A DNA stretch of 11,586 nucleotides from Streptomyces sp. NRRL WC-3618 (GTDB taxonomy: Bacteria > Actinomycetota > Actinomycetes > Streptomycetales > Streptomycetaceae). The position numbers and the translations under genes were made by a program. The notes beneath the pieces are model-generated. The model searched no databases, was not told the origin of the DNA, and saw only the letters and a list, made by a program, of their open reading frames with translations. Location: assembly GCF_001280005.1 (NCBI RefSeq), contig NZ_LGDW01000102.1, forward strand, positions 1 to 11,586. Direction: 5' to 3'. Each line of letters opens with the position of its first letter. Within the stretch, counting starts at the first letter, position 1. This document shows positions 5,613 through 11,586 of this stretch, piece by piece.

Positions 5613-5825
5613 TCAGGCTGTCTCCACCCCCACATAGCTCTCGCGAAGGTACTCGTGAACCGCTTGCTCCGGGACGCGGAACGAACGTCCCACCCGGATC
5701 GCGGGCAGATGACCGCTGTGCACCAACCGGTACACGGTCATCTTCGACACTCGCATCACCGAGGCGACTTCCGCCACGGTTAGGAACTGAACCTCGTTCA
5801 GAGGCCTCTCGCCAGCTGCAGCCAT
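5613..5825 (-). CDS. Excisionase-type (MerR-like) helix-turn-helix DNA-binding protein
   Basis: The 70-aa protein is almost entirely one winged HTH domain of the excisionase/HTH_17 type: FLTVAEVASVMRVSKMTVYR (about residues 14-33) forms the HTH, followed by LVHSGHLPAIRVGRSFRVP, the wing with its Arg-rich strand, and a short helix with an acidic tail. It should bind DNA as a small transcription factor. There is no integrase nearby, so a phage excisionase role is unlikely. It resembles BldC in size and fold but is not BldC by sequence. As I recall, M. tuberculosis Rv0500A is its counterpart next to the same neighbours. ATG at 5825 has AGGTG 4 nt upstream. The 130 bp between it and the phosphatase gene hold no further gene. 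Its targets are unknown; the adjacent 10-bp repeat is a possible one. Confidence 0.88.
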   Translation of the reverse strand: MAAAGERPLNEVQFLTVAEVASVMRVSKMTVYRLVHSGHLPAIRVGRSFRVPEQAVHEYLRESYVGVETA

Positions 5826-5955
5826 GACACACCTGAACCTTCCGCACTCGACTGGCCACCGGCTTCCCCTTCCGGTGACTCTTCGTCGCTGCGTGCTCAC
5901 TCCCCAATGTAGGGGCGGGTGATGCGAGTGGGGAAGAGGTGCACCCATCGGCGGC

Positions 5956-6771
5956 CTACTGTGACAGACACGCTCGATTGAGTACGTAGCGGGTAATCGG
6001 CCGGTAGTAATCAGACCGCACAGCATCATCAAGCGGAACGACGACGGACACGCGCCCCTCGGCCTCTCCGACGAAGAGTGCGGGATCGTCCGTATCGGCC
6101 AACCCGATGGCCTCGAACCCCAGTTGACCTGCACCGCAGACCCATCCGTGGTCCCCGATCACCAGCTCCGGGAGCGTCCCGCCGGCCTCGGTGGCAGCGC
6201 TCAGAACGGTCCGAACGGGGAGGGGCGAGTGCGTGTGCGCGCCGGGCTCACGCCCGGCGGCCCGAGCACCTGGTTCCCGTACGAGCGCGACACCCCGTAC
6301 GTAGTCGAGGTTGTGCGTGCGTAGACCGAACCGGGTCGTTATGTCGACAGAGCTACCCTGCGCCAAGGTGAGAACATCACATCCCGCCGCCGACAAAGCG
6401 TCCGCCAACGCGGCGTAGAAACCGAGCAGTCGGTGCGGGTGACCGGTGCCCAGGAGTACGGGAACCCGGCGCCGGGCGGCTGCGGAGAGTCGCTCGGCGA
6501 AGGCGTCGAGGGCCGCGAGTGTCCGATCCGGATCGATCACATCGCGTCCGGAGGTGCACCGCGGGTCGGCCGAGACCCCGCACCTGTCGGCCATCAACCC
6601 GATCAGATCCCGCTGCCGCCAGGTCCACTCGGGATCGAGTCCGATCAGCACCCGGGGATCACGGGCGGCGAACAGCCGATAACTCCGCAGACTCTCCTCC
6701 CGCGAGGTGGCCACGGATCCGGCGAGACGGGCGGCCAGGAGATGGGCGCGCAACGCCCCGGCACTCAACAC
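5956..6771 (-). CDS. Actinobacterial 'phosphatase' family protein
   Basis: With the GTG at 6771 the product has 271 residues and begins MLSAGALRAHLLAARLAG, which fits my memory of Streptomyces members of the family named 'Phosphatase' in Pfam (PF15698). Visible conserved blocks are TSREESLRSYRLFAARDP, LMADRCGV, DVIDPDRTLAALDAFAERL, VLLGTGHPHRLLGFYAALADAL, THNLDYVRGVALVREPG, and near the end VIGDHGWVCGAGQLGFEAIG. The HPH and DHGWVCGAGQ blocks look like active-site material, but I cannot derive a mechanism, and the family's substrate is unknown to me. No signal peptide is seen, so it is cytoplasmic. The start is uncertain: neither 6771 nor the upstream GTG at 6825 has a good ribosome site. It is divergent from the SapA-like gene. 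Confidence 0.75.
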   Translation of the reverse strand: MLSAGALRAHLLAARLAGSVATSREESLRSYRLFAARDPRVLIGLDPEWTWRQRDLIGLMADRCGVSADPRCTSGRDVIDPDRTLAALDAFAERLSAAARRRVPVLLGTGHPHRLLGFYAALADALSAAGCDVLTLAQGSSVDITTRFGLRTHNLDYVRGVALVREPGARAAGREPGAHTHSPLPVRTVLSAATEAGGTLPELVIGDHGWVCGAGQLGFEAIGLADTDDPALFVGEAEGRVSVVVPLDDAVRSDYYRPITRYVLNRACLSQ

Positions 6772-6867
6772 GTCAACGATGGTGGCGCAGTCACCCGCCC
6801 CGGATGCCCAATATGCGGGGAACACCCCACAGTTGGCGTAATCGCAGGGCCCTCACTCACGGCCGCC

Positions 6868-6894
6868 GTGACACTGGTGACACTCATGACAGAA
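6868..6894. repeat. Triple 9-bp repeat between divergent phosphatase and SapA-like genes
   Basis: GTGACACTG (6868-6876), GTGACACTC (6877-6885) and ATGACAGAA (6886-6894) are three consecutive 9-bp units sharing RTGACA, and GTGAC appears again at 6897-6901. The array lies between the divergent starts at 6771 and 6990. GACAC, the core of the known WhiA binding motif, occurs twice (6870 and 6879). I found no convincing promoter for either gene in this 218-bp gap. Confidence 0.5.
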
Positions 6895-6989
6895 CAGTGA
6901 CGAGACACCCAGAACCTTTCCGGCGGTCCTCCCGTCTCAGAACATGTGCGCACCGAGCGCCAGTTGACCGTCATCACAGGGGGAACACC

Positions 6990-7421
6990 ATGAAGCTGAC
7001 CCGTCGTCGAAGCACCACCACCGCCGCTCTCGCGTCCGTCACCGCTCTCGCCGCCCTCGGCGGCCTGTTCGCCACCGCGGCGCCGGCGTCCGCCGCAACC
7101 TCGAGGGCCGAGACCCTCTGCGGCCCCGGCTACAAGACCGCCGCCACCACGGCGGTCGGCACCGTCGGCCGGATCTACGTCACGTGGAGCGAGGCCGAGG
7201 GCAAGACCTGCGCGGTGACCCTCCGCAACGCGACCGGCCCCCGCACCCAGATCCGCATCGAGCTCAATGTCATCGCCGACCACGAGACCACCTCGGTCCA
7301 GGACGCCGACAGGTACCTCAGCTACGCGGGCCCCGTGTACTACCCCTCCCGTGGCTACTGCGTCCAGTGGTTCGGCGCGATCAACGGCGTCCAGGCGTCC
7401 GGCACGGGCGTCTGCAACTGA
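6990..7421 (+). CDS. Secreted spore-associated protein A (SapA)-like protein
   Basis: The 143-aa protein begins with a Sec signal peptide: MKLTRRR, a hydrophobic Ala/Leu segment, and a predicted signal peptidase cut after APASA at residue 35. The mature part of about 108 residues has four cysteines (44, 74, 124, 142), which suggests two disulfides outside the cell. The pattern CGPGYKT, VGRIYVTWSEAEGKTCAVTLRN, YLSYAGPVYYPSRGYCVQWFGAI and a C-terminal Cys matches Streptomyces proteins annotated spore-associated protein A. Their molecular role is not established; some are found on spores or in culture fluid. ATG at 6990 is chosen because AGGGGG lies 6 nt upstream and the signal peptide begins there. 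The frame stays open further upstream but that part is not protein-like. A nested hairpin terminator follows. Confidence 0.83.
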   Translation: MKLTRRRSTTTAALASVTALAALGGLFATAAPASAATSRAETLCGPGYKTAATTAVGTVGRIYVTWSEAEGKTCAVTLRNATGPRTQIRIELNVIADHETTSVQDADRYLSYAGPVYYPSRGYCVQWFGAINGVQASGTGVCN

Positions 7422-7442
7422 CGTCGGCGCGCGTCCCGCACA

Positions 7443-7497
7443 GGAGCCGACTCACGCACCCAGCCCGAGACCGGGGCTGGGTGCCTGGGTCGGCTCC
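7443..7497. terminator. Nested bidirectional hairpin between SapA-like and acuC genes
   Basis: The outer stem is GGAGCCGAC (7443-7451) with GTCGGCTCC (7489-7497). The inner stem is GCACCCAGCCC (7456-7466) with GGGCTGGGTGC (7474-7484) around a 7-nt loop. The stems are separated by a 4-by-4 internal loop. It lies 22 nt after the plus-strand stop and 28 nt from the end of the convergent minus-strand gene. Confidence 0.85.
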
Positions 7498-7524
7498 CCG
7501 CACCACACCCACACCCGGCGTCGC

Positions 7525-8700
7525 CTACGCCAGCAACCCCCGCAACGGGAAAACCGCCTTGCGCGCCGCGATGACCGCCTGGTCCAACCGGTCGGCGGGG
7601 TCGTACCCCGACTCCCAGTCGGCGTAGGCCACCGGCCACCGCCCGTCCGTCATCCGCGCCGGCGCCAACTGCCGCGTACGCGCGAACACTTCCTGCCGCC
7701 ATCCCTCCGGGATCACGGCCGTGGGCTCGACGGCCCGCCCCGCCGCGATCGCCACCAGGTGCGTCCACGACCGCGGTACGACCTCCACCACCGCATATCC
7801 GCCCCCGCCCAGGGCGACCCACTTCCCGTCGGCATACTCGTGCGCGAGGTCGTGACAGGCGACCTGCACCGCCCGCTGCGCGTCCAACGACACGGCGAGA
7901 TGCGCGAGCGGATCCTCGAAGTGGGTGTCGGCCCCGTGCTGGGTGACCAGCACCTGCGGCCGGAAGTCGGCGATCAGCTCGGGCACGACCGCGTGAAAGG
8001 CCCGCAGCCACCCGGCGTCCCCGGTCCCGGCCGGCAACGCGACATTGACGGCGCTCCCCTCGGCGGGACCCTTCGCCCCCGTCTCCTCGGGCCACCCGGT
8101 CTGCGGGAACAGGGTGCGCGGATGCTCGTGCAGCGAGATCGTCAGAACCCGCGGGTCCTCCCAGAACGCGGCCTGGACGCCGTCCCCGTGATGCACGTCC
8201 ACATCCACATAGGCGACCCGCTCGGCCCCCAGCTCCAGCAGCCGTGCGATGGCCAACGAGGCGTCGTTGTAGATACAGAACCCGGACGCGCCCCCGGGCA
8301 TCGCGTGATGCAGGCCGCCCGCGAAGTTGACGGCGTGCAGCGCTTCCCCGCGCCACACGGCCTCGGCGGCCCCCACCGACTGCCCGGCGATCAACGCGGA
8401 CACCTCGTGCATCCCGGCGAAGGCGGGATCGTCGACGGTCCCCAGCCCGTACGCCGTGTCGGCCGCCCCCGGATCGGCGGACGCGGCCTTGACCGCGTCG
8501 ATGTAGTCCTCCCGGTGCACGAGCCGCAGCGTCGACTCCCCGGCGGGCTTCGCCGAGACCACGTCCACTTCCCGGTCGAGCCCGAAGGCGTCGACAAGAC
8601 GCCGGGTCAGGGCGAGCCGGACCGGATCCATCGGGTGATCCGGGCCGAAGTCATAGCCCGTTACTGCCTCGTCCCACATCAGCTGTGCGCGGCCGCTCAT
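7525..8700 (-). CDS. acuC: AcuC-type deacetylase (histone deacetylase family, zinc-dependent)
   Basis: The 391-aa protein has the arginase/deacetylase fold of class I histone deacetylases and matches AcuC in length and motifs. Bacterial AcuC removes acetyl groups from lysine, classically reactivating acetyl-CoA synthetase. Expected active-site residues are present: His131-His132 in GGLHHAMPG, zinc ligands Asp168 and His170 in YVDVDVHHGDG, Asp258 in QHGADTH, and the transition-state Tyr302 in GGGGY. The enzyme should therefore be active in the cytoplasm. ATG at 8700 (MSGRAQLMWDEAV) is preferred over upstream in-frame starts because GGTGA lies 6 nt before it and the family starts there. Its start lies inside the end of the MFS gene (50-nt overlap), which suggests translational coupling. 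Substrate unproven; no acetyl-CoA synthetase gene is in view. Confidence 0.92.
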   Translation of the reverse strand: MSGRAQLMWDEAVTGYDFGPDHPMDPVRLALTRRLVDAFGLDREVDVVSAKPAGESTLRLVHREDYIDAVKAASADPGAADTAYGLGTVDDPAFAGMHEVSALIAGQSVGAAEAVWRGEALHAVNFAGGLHHAMPGGASGFCIYNDASLAIARLLELGAERVAYVDVDVHHGDGVQAAFWEDPRVLTISLHEHPRTLFPQTGWPEETGAKGPAEGSAVNVALPAGTGDAGWLRAFHAVVPELIADFRPQVLVTQHGADTHFEDPLAHLAVSLDAQRAVQVACHDLAHEYADGKWVALGGGGYAVVEVVPRSWTHLVAIAAGRAVEPTAVIPEGWRQEVFARTRQLAPARMTDGRWPVAYADWESGYDPADRLDQAVIAARKAVFPLRGLLA

Positions 8701-9895
8701 GCCCGTCACCGTATCGGGCATGTCCCGGATCGAACGACCCCGCATACCTGAGCGTCACCAGGACCAACACCATCGGAACGAGCATCGCCCCACGGTAGTT
8801 CCACAGATCACCCAAAGCCCCCACCAGGGGCGAACCGATCAAGAAACCCACATAGTTGAAGATGTTGAGCCGCGCCACGGCCGCATCCGAAGCCCCGGGG
8901 AACAACCGCCCGGCGGCGGCGAAGGTCTGCGGAACGATCACACACAACCCGAGCCCCAGCAGCGTGAACCCGAGCATCCCGACCCACGCCCCGGGCGCCA
9001 CGGCCACCACACCGAACCCGAGCGCCGCCACCAACGCCCCCGCCCGTACGACGGCCACGGCACCGAACCTCCGCACCCCCACGTCCCCGATGGCCCGCCC
9101 GACGAGCGTGGTCACCATGTACACGTTGTACGGGACGGTGGCCAGCTGCTCCGAACTCCCGAGAACGTCCTGCAGATACTTCGCGCTCCAGTTGGAGACG
9201 GTCGAGTCCCCGATATAGGCGAAGGTCATCACCAGACACAGCGGCAACAGCATCCTGAAAACAAGAGAGCCCGAACCGGACACGTCACCCGGCACACCCG
9301 ACACCGAGTCTGCCACCCCCTCTGCCCCACCCCCGTCCCTCGCGTCGACGTACCACCGGCCACCGACCACCACGGCCGGCAACAGCACAGCCACCATCGG
9401 CAGATAGGACACGAACAGGGCGAGATGCCAGTGCGCCCCGACCCACGCCAGCGAGGCCCCGACAATCCCACCAAGACTGAACGCCGCGTGGAACCCGAGC
9501 ATGATGCTGCGCCCGTACGCCCGCTGCAGACTTACCCCGAGCATGTTCATCGAGGCGTCGAGCCCACCGACGGCCAGCCCGAACACCCCCAGTGCCAGCG
9601 CCACTTCGGCCACCTGATCCCCGGCACCGACACCGAGCAGCGCCAGGAGCACGACGGGCTGCGACCACCTCAGTACGAGACTGGGGGGCACCCGCTTGAC
9701 CACATGCTCGGCGCACACACTGCCGACCCCGGCCAGCACCGGCACGGCGGCGAGGAAGAGGGGCAGCATCGCGTCGGAGATGCCGTACCGGTCCTGGATG
9801 GCCGGGATCCGCGTCACGAGCAGCGCGAAGGCGGCGCCCTGAGCAAAGAAGCTGAACGCCAGCGAGGCTCTGCCGCGCCGCAGGACATCTGTCAT
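8651..9895 (-). CDS. MFS transporter (YbjJ-like)
   Basis: The 414-aa protein is very hydrophobic, with about 12 membrane segments in two halves. Features include an opening FSFFAQGAAFALLVTRIPAIQDRYG, GLDASMNMLGVSLQRAYGRSIMLGFHAAFSLGG in the first half, and a central polar loop (about 199-215, rich in Gly, Asp and Ser) before the second half. The pattern resembles the YbjJ group of the major facilitator superfamily, but the substrate cannot be told. The start ATG at 9895 has no strong ribosome site. A TATGAT box on the minus strand at 9939-9934 could be its -10, but I see no matching -35. The tail after the last membrane segment is polar, and its final 16 codons overlap the acuC start. The overlap with a deacetylase gene is the only clue to a joint role. 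Confidence 0.88.
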   Translation of the reverse strand: MTDVLRRGRASLAFSFFAQGAAFALLVTRIPAIQDRYGISDAMLPLFLAAVPVLAGVGSVCAEHVVKRVPPSLVLRWSQPVVLLALLGVGAGDQVAEVALALGVFGLAVGGLDASMNMLGVSLQRAYGRSIMLGFHAAFSLGGIVGASLAWVGAHWHLALFVSYLPMVAVLLPAVVVGGRWYVDARDGGGAEGVADSVSGVPGDVSGSGSLVFRMLLPLCLVMTFAYIGDSTVSNWSAKYLQDVLGSSEQLATVPYNVYMVTTLVGRAIGDVGVRRFGAVAVVRAGALVAALGFGVVAVAPGAWVGMLGFTLLGLGLCVIVPQTFAAAGRLFPGASDAAVARLNIFNYVGFLIGSPLVGALGDLWNYRGAMLVPMVLVLVTLRYAGSFDPGHARYGDGHERPRTADVGRGSNGL

Positions 9896-9991
9896 GGCGG
9901 TGAGCGTAGAACCCCGGGCCTACTCGTGGGTAGATCATACGAAGATGAATTCTGCTCACTTTTGCCCTCGCCCCCGCGAGAACGACCCCGG

Positions 9992-10732
9992 TCAGCAACC
10001 CGGAGCAACTGCCTGAGAACCCTCAGTACGCGCCCCCGTAGAGGCGTCGCCATCCCGACGCAGGGCGACCTCCTCACGAAGCATCCCCTTCATCGGCTCG
10101 ACGGCAAGCGCCCCGCCCACGAGAACGGCCGTCACCATCGCCCCGACCATCATGACGGTGCCGAGCCAAACCATGGTGCCGACGGAGAGGACGTACACAC
10201 CCACGATCCGCGCGACGCACTCCCCCAGCAGAGCCACACCCCACACCAGCGAGAAGGTACGCTCGGCCCGCCGAAACCGCGGGGACCCACCGACCAGCCG
10301 CTCCCAGGCGGCGGCGCGCTCGACATCCCCCTTGATGACGAAGGGTTTCATCCCCTCGGTCATCATCGGCCGCCCCAGCCGGACCGACACCAGCACCCCG
10401 ATCCCGACGGCACTGCTGACCCCGCTGTCCTTCACCAGCATCAGCCGCGCGTCCCCGGCGACAAAACTGAGCAGCACCCCGACGACGTTCACCACGAGGA
10501 TGAGCGCGGCCATCGCGTTGACCGTCCGCCCTCGCACCACACTCCACCCGGTCCGCACCGCGGGGACAGCACTGCTCCACCCGAGCGCGGCAACGGCACT
10601 CATCCCGAGTCCGTTCCTCAACAGGTAGTACGACCCGACAGGCACCGCCACGTCGAGGAGCAACGGCACGAAACTCCGGAGCGGGGAGGGCGAGTTCGTC
10701 GTCGTACCCGGCACAGCCACAGTTGTTGTCAT
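9992..10732 (-). CDS. VC0807 family membrane protein, function unknown
   Basis: The 246-aa protein has about five to six predicted membrane segments, at roughly residues 18-38, 42-58, 72-92, 102-118, 160-185 and 190-212. Between them is a cytoplasmic-looking loop (GRPMMTEGMKPFVIKGDVERAAAWERLVGGSPRFRRAERTFS region) with conserved-looking charged residues. This fits the VC0807 family of integral membrane proteins, for which I know no biochemical function. The N-terminus is Thr-rich and the C-terminus is a short polar tail. ATG at 10732 has GAGG only 1 nt upstream, so the GTG at 10720 could be the true start. It lies 96 nt before the MFS gene on the same strand and may share its transcript. An inverted repeat 60 nt upstream may be an operator. 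Confidence 0.75.
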   Translation of the reverse strand: MTTTVAVPGTTTNSPSPLRSFVPLLLDVAVPVGSYYLLRNGLGMSAVAALGWSSAVPAVRTGWSVVRGRTVNAMAALILVVNVVGVLLSFVAGDARLMLVKDSGVSSAVGIGVLVSVRLGRPMMTEGMKPFVIKGDVERAAAWERLVGGSPRFRRAERTFSLVWGVALLGECVARIVGVYVLSVGTMVWLGTVMMVGAMVTAVLVGGALAVEPMKGMLREEVALRRDGDASTGARTEGSQAVAPGC

Positions 10733-10792
10733 GCCTCAAGCCTGGCGGTCACCCCCACCCCACCGACAGAACCGATCGTCCAGACCCGGAGA

Positions 10793-10804
10793 TGACATTT
10801 GTCA
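10793..10804. promoter_or_regulatory. Inverted repeat upstream of the VC0807-family gene
   Basis: TGACA (10793-10797) and TGTCA (10800-10804) are perfect inverted 5-bp arms around TT. The site lies between the HAD gene stop and the start at 10732. Sites of this shape are often bound by NarL/LuxR-type response regulators, but no regulator gene is in view. A 5-bp arm is short and could be chance. Confidence 0.25.
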
Positions 10805-10824
10805 GCCGCTCCCCATGCCCGACC

Positions 10825-11469
10825 TCAAACAAGCAGCTCAGCCAACTCACCCATGCTGCCGAAGAGTTGGGTGGCCCCGACCAGCCGCTCGGCGGGAGTC
10901 ATCGCGGTGAACCCGAGGACGTCCATCCCGGCCGCGACACCGGCCCGCACCCCCAACGGACTGTCCTCCACCACGACACACCTCTCGGCCGCCACCCCCA
11001 TCCGCTCCGCCGCATAAAGAAACAGATCAGGCGCCGGCTTCCCCCGCCCCACATCCTGCGCACTGAAAACCCGTCCACCGTCGAACCACCTCGCAAGCCC
11101 GGTAGCCCGATGCCCCACCCGGATCCGGTCATGGCTCCCGGAGGAAGCCACGCAGTACGGCACTCCGTCAGCAGCCAACTTCTCCAGTACGCCAACCACA
11201 CCGGCCACGGGCTCCAACTCCCGCTCGAAGGCAGCGAACACCCGCGCGTGAAAGACGTCATCGAAGTCGTCCGGCAACCGCCGCCCACTCCGCTCCTCCA
11301 CCAGATCGTGTACGCGGTGCATGGCGGCCCCCATGTAGTCGCGCACGGAGTCCTCGTACGAGGTGGGATGCCCGAGCTCGGTGAGATAGGCGGCCAGCAG
11401 AGTGTTGGAGATCGACTCACTGTCGACGAGAACACCGTCGTTGTCGAAGATGACGAGGTCATAGCGCAT
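10825..11469 (-). CDS. HAD superfamily hydrolase (beta-phosphoglucomutase-like subgroup)
   Basis: The 214-aa protein carries all four HAD motifs: FDNDGVLVDSE with nucleophile Asp9 and acid/base Asp11, CVASSGS (Ser109-110) as motif II, Lys144 in GKPAPD as motif III, and VVEDSPLGVRAGVAAGM with Glu168-Asp169 as motif IV. The alpha-helical cap between motifs I and II (about residues 17-85) places it with phosphoglucomutase- or phosphatase-like HADs such as those acting on sugar phosphates. The substrate is not predictable. ATG at 11469 lies only 33 nt after the end of the rRNA operon terminator stem, and AGGG lies 7 nt upstream of the ATG. The gene is followed by 92 nt and then the VC0807-family gene on the same strand. 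Confidence 0.9.
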   Translation of the reverse strand: MRYDLVIFDNDGVLVDSESISNTLLAAYLTELGHPTSYEDSVRDYMGAAMHRVHDLVEERSGRRLPDDFDDVFHARVFAAFERELEPVAGVVGVLEKLAADGVPYCVASSGSHDRIRVGHRATGLARWFDGGRVFSAQDVGRGKPAPDLFLYAAERMGVAAERCVVVEDSPLGVRAGVAAGMDVLGFTAMTPAERLVGATQLFGSMGELAELLV

Positions 11470-11475
11470 ACCTGG

Positions 11476-11481
11476 ACCCTA
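11476..11481 (-). promoter_or_regulatory. Possible -10 element for the HAD gene (would give a leaderless mRNA)
   Basis: TAGGGT read on the minus strand fits the TANNNT -10 pattern and lies exactly 6 nt before the A of the ATG, so transcription would begin at the start codon. No good -35 is seen; the region 17 nt upstream is the T-tract of the rRNA terminator. The same bases can also be read as a Shine-Dalgarno AGGG, so the call is weak. Confidence 0.25.
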
Positions 11482-11502
11482 AACACAAAAAAGCACGCAA
11501 AA

Positions 11503-11534
11503 AAGCCCCGTACCGGTAACCCGGTACGGGGCTT
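11503..11534 (-). terminator. Intrinsic terminator of the rRNA operon
   Basis: AAGCCCCGTACCGG (11503-11516) and CCGGTACGGGGCTT (11521-11534) form a perfect 14-bp stem with a 4-nt loop. On the minus strand the stem is followed by a T-run and, after a few bases, a second T-run (11496-11502 area and 11487-11492). It lies about 11 nt after the 5S rRNA end. Confidence 0.93.
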
Positions 11535-11545
11535 CTCGTAATATT

Positions 11546-11586
11546 TGTTCGGCGGCGTCCTACTCTCCCACAGGGTCCCCCCTGCA
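11546..11586 (-). rRNA. rrf: 5S ribosomal RNA, 3' end (partial)
   Basis: The reverse complement reads TGCAGGGGGGACCCTGTGGG, then AGAGTAGGACGCCGCCGAACA, which is the conserved 3' third of actinomycete 5S rRNA. The rest lies beyond the window edge. The exact 3' end is uncertain by a few bases. A strong terminator follows at once, so this is the last gene of a minus-strand rRNA operon. Confidence 0.93.

Noticed and set aside
5613..5825. HTH gene as a phage or ICE excisionase marking a mobile element
   Set aside because: No integrase, attachment site, tRNA or composition change nearby, and the gene keeps conserved core neighbours.
6773..6778. CGTTGA on the minus strand resembling a BldN -10
   Set aside because: No CGTAAC-like -35 at 16-17 nt upstream, and it lies directly against the proposed start codon.
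6868..6880. Possible BldD box TGACACTGGTGA near the SapA-like gene
   Set aside because: One base too short between the half-sites for the BldD consensus; better explained by the 9-bp repeat.
6519..6989. Upstream in-frame extension of the SapA-like gene
   Set aside because: The extension is Arg/Pro-rich shadow sequence across the phosphatase gene. The signal peptide and a good ribosome site place the start at 6990.
8699..10795. 698-codon open frame on the plus strand
   Set aside because: It is rich in His, Arg and Pro and runs antisense across the MFS and VC0807-family genes, which have clear membrane-protein sequences and the right codon bias. It is a GC-rich shadow.

Overview
This window looks like a piece of a Streptomyces chromosome. 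The GC content is very high, with strong G/C at third codon positions and frequent GTG/TTG starts. It carries the developmental sigma factor gene bldN with its cognate anti-sigma gene rsbN, and a relative of spore-associated protein A. It ends in the 3' tail of a 5S rRNA that matches the actinomycete sequence. I see no mobile element, prophage, tRNA or CRISPR array, so this appears to be ordinary core chromosome.

Layout. (1) Positions 1-2726, plus strand: bldN (ECF sigma factor made as a pro-protein) and rsbN (membrane-anchored anti-sigma). A gap of about 370 bp separates them and holds a 15-bp degenerate tandem repeat, a sequence closely matching the BldN promoter consensus, and a 16-bp inverted repeat. 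A strong bidirectional hairpin closes this unit. (2) Positions 2808-5825, minus strand, in transcription order: a 70-aa excisionase-type HTH protein, the 32-aa basic ribosomal protein bS22/AURKAIP1-COX24 type (too short for normal gene calling), a strong terminator, an atypical extended SDR (GalE2-like), and a PlsC-type acyltransferase. From memory, the same order occurs in Mycobacterium tuberculosis (Rv0500A-Rv0500B-Rv0501-Rv0502), so this is an old actinobacterial neighbourhood without an accepted joint function. (3) Positions 5956-7421: an actinobacterial 'phosphatase' family protein (minus) divergent from a secreted SapA-like protein (plus), with a triple 9-bp repeat between them. A nested hairpin follows. 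(4) Positions 7525-11469, all minus: an AcuC-type histone-deacetylase-fold deacetylase overlapping an upstream MFS transporter by 50 nt, a VC0807-family membrane protein, and a HAD hydrolase. (5) Positions 11503-11586: the intrinsic terminator and the 3' end of the 5S rRNA of a minus-strand rRNA operon. Only 33 bp separate that terminator from the HAD start codon.

How the parts work together. BldN drives chaplin, rodlin and bldM transcription during aerial hypha formation and RsbN holds it at the membrane. The promoter-like sequence before rsbN predicts a negative feedback loop in which BldN makes its own inhibitor. The HTH-bS22-SDR-acyltransferase group joins a ribosomal small protein to two genes that look concerned with envelope or lipid chemistry; the link is not understood. 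The AcuC and MFS genes appear translationally coupled. The most useful second looks are the regulatory DNA (rsbN promoter and leader palindrome, the 10-bp GATC repeat behind the bS22 promoter, the palindrome before the SDR gene) and the conserved four-gene group with its non-canonical SDR and acyltransferase motifs.
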